Assembly (NCBI GenBank): GCA_029532415.1
Contig: JAQOTA010000053.1
Coordinates: 3,410,001 to 3,474,000, forward strand
Reading direction: 5' to 3'
Length of the DNA stretch: 64,000 nt
Source: Marasmius tenuissimus
Lineage: Eukaryota; Basidiomycota; Agaricomycetes; Agaricales; Marasmiaceae
The notes beneath the pieces are model-generated. The model saw only the letters and a program-made list of their open reading frames with translations. It was not told where the DNA came from and made no database searches. Each line of letters begins with the position of its first letter. Position 1 is the first letter of the stretch. This document shows, piece by piece, positions 63,789 to 64,000 of this stretch. A program made the position numbers and the translations under genes.

Positions 63789-64000
63789 CGCGTCGTTGGC
63801 CAGAAGCATTCGAGCTGGAATCTCGTTATCGTTTCGTGTCGGTCTTTTCGTTGTTTGCCCTTCTCTTCTTTTTCTTGGGACGCACGATGGTGCTATTTGT
63901 GACTACGTTTGTGATTGGTCTGTTTTCGCTTTCGACTTGGCTTTCGTTCTATCTCCAGTACCCTTTGTACCTTTTGTACCCCCTTATCTCTCGATACAAC
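63789..64000. terminator. 3' region of the repeat-protein gene
   Basis: T-rich downstream sequence running to the window edge. A specific polyadenylation signal was not assigned. Confidence 0.35.

Overview
This window is nuclear DNA from a filamentous basidiomycete, most likely an Agaricomycete. Nearly every gene is cut by many short introns of about 50-60 bases with GT..AG ends. The gene set is fungal: a pentafunctional AROM protein, Spg1/Tem1 GTPase, a GH18 chitinase and fungal Mediator, COG and TFIIH subunits. A fungal Cyt-like toxin-fold gene, a GH95 enzyme and a divergent BCS1-like ATPase point to Basidiomycota. I see no tRNA or rRNA gene, no CRISPR array, no intact transposon and no virus. 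Most genes had to be rebuilt exon by exon; exon coordinates are in the entries, and two small genes (TFB5, CUE1) appear only after splicing.

Layout. 1-3377: a partial COG3, VMA4 and the septation GTPase SPG1. 3378-5578: a poorly resolved stretch with traces of an unrecognised or decayed gene. 5579-7918: secreted chitinase. 8819-10860: catalase, divergent from RPL23 (11618-12433) and CIA1 (12716-13990). 14197-18164: an HD-domain hydrolase, a Cyt-like protein and 1.5 kb without a supported gene. 18165-30001: HIS5, a BCS1-like ATPase, TFB5, RKI1 and ARO1. 30213-37891: NAM9, the Hsp110 gene SSE1 and a long disordered protein. 38260-44653: an IucA/IucC-type siderophore synthetase, a GNAT acetyltransferase, DSS4, a Qc-SNARE and a glutamine-amidotransferase-like protein. 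45250-50373: a membrane-anchored coiled-coil protein, a gap and CUE1. 50982-56410: secreted SMP-30-like lactonase followed by a GH95 glycosidase. 56667-63788: a mitochondrial HMG-box protein, MED8 and a secreted, cysteine-rich protein of about 1366 residues with five or six tandem repeats.

Themes. HIS5, RKI1 and ARO1 lie within 12 kb on the same strand; RKI1 makes ribose-5-phosphate and belongs to the pathway that supplies erythrose-4-phosphate to ARO1. Secreted or degradative functions are scattered among housekeeping genes rather than grouped. Three places (two in ARO1, one in the HMG-box gene) each lack exactly one base relative to an otherwise intact reading frame. This suggests consensus indel errors or a damaged allele. 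The most novel-looking loci are the tandem-repeat secreted protein (59412-63788) and the siderophore synthetase with its divergent acetyltransferase.
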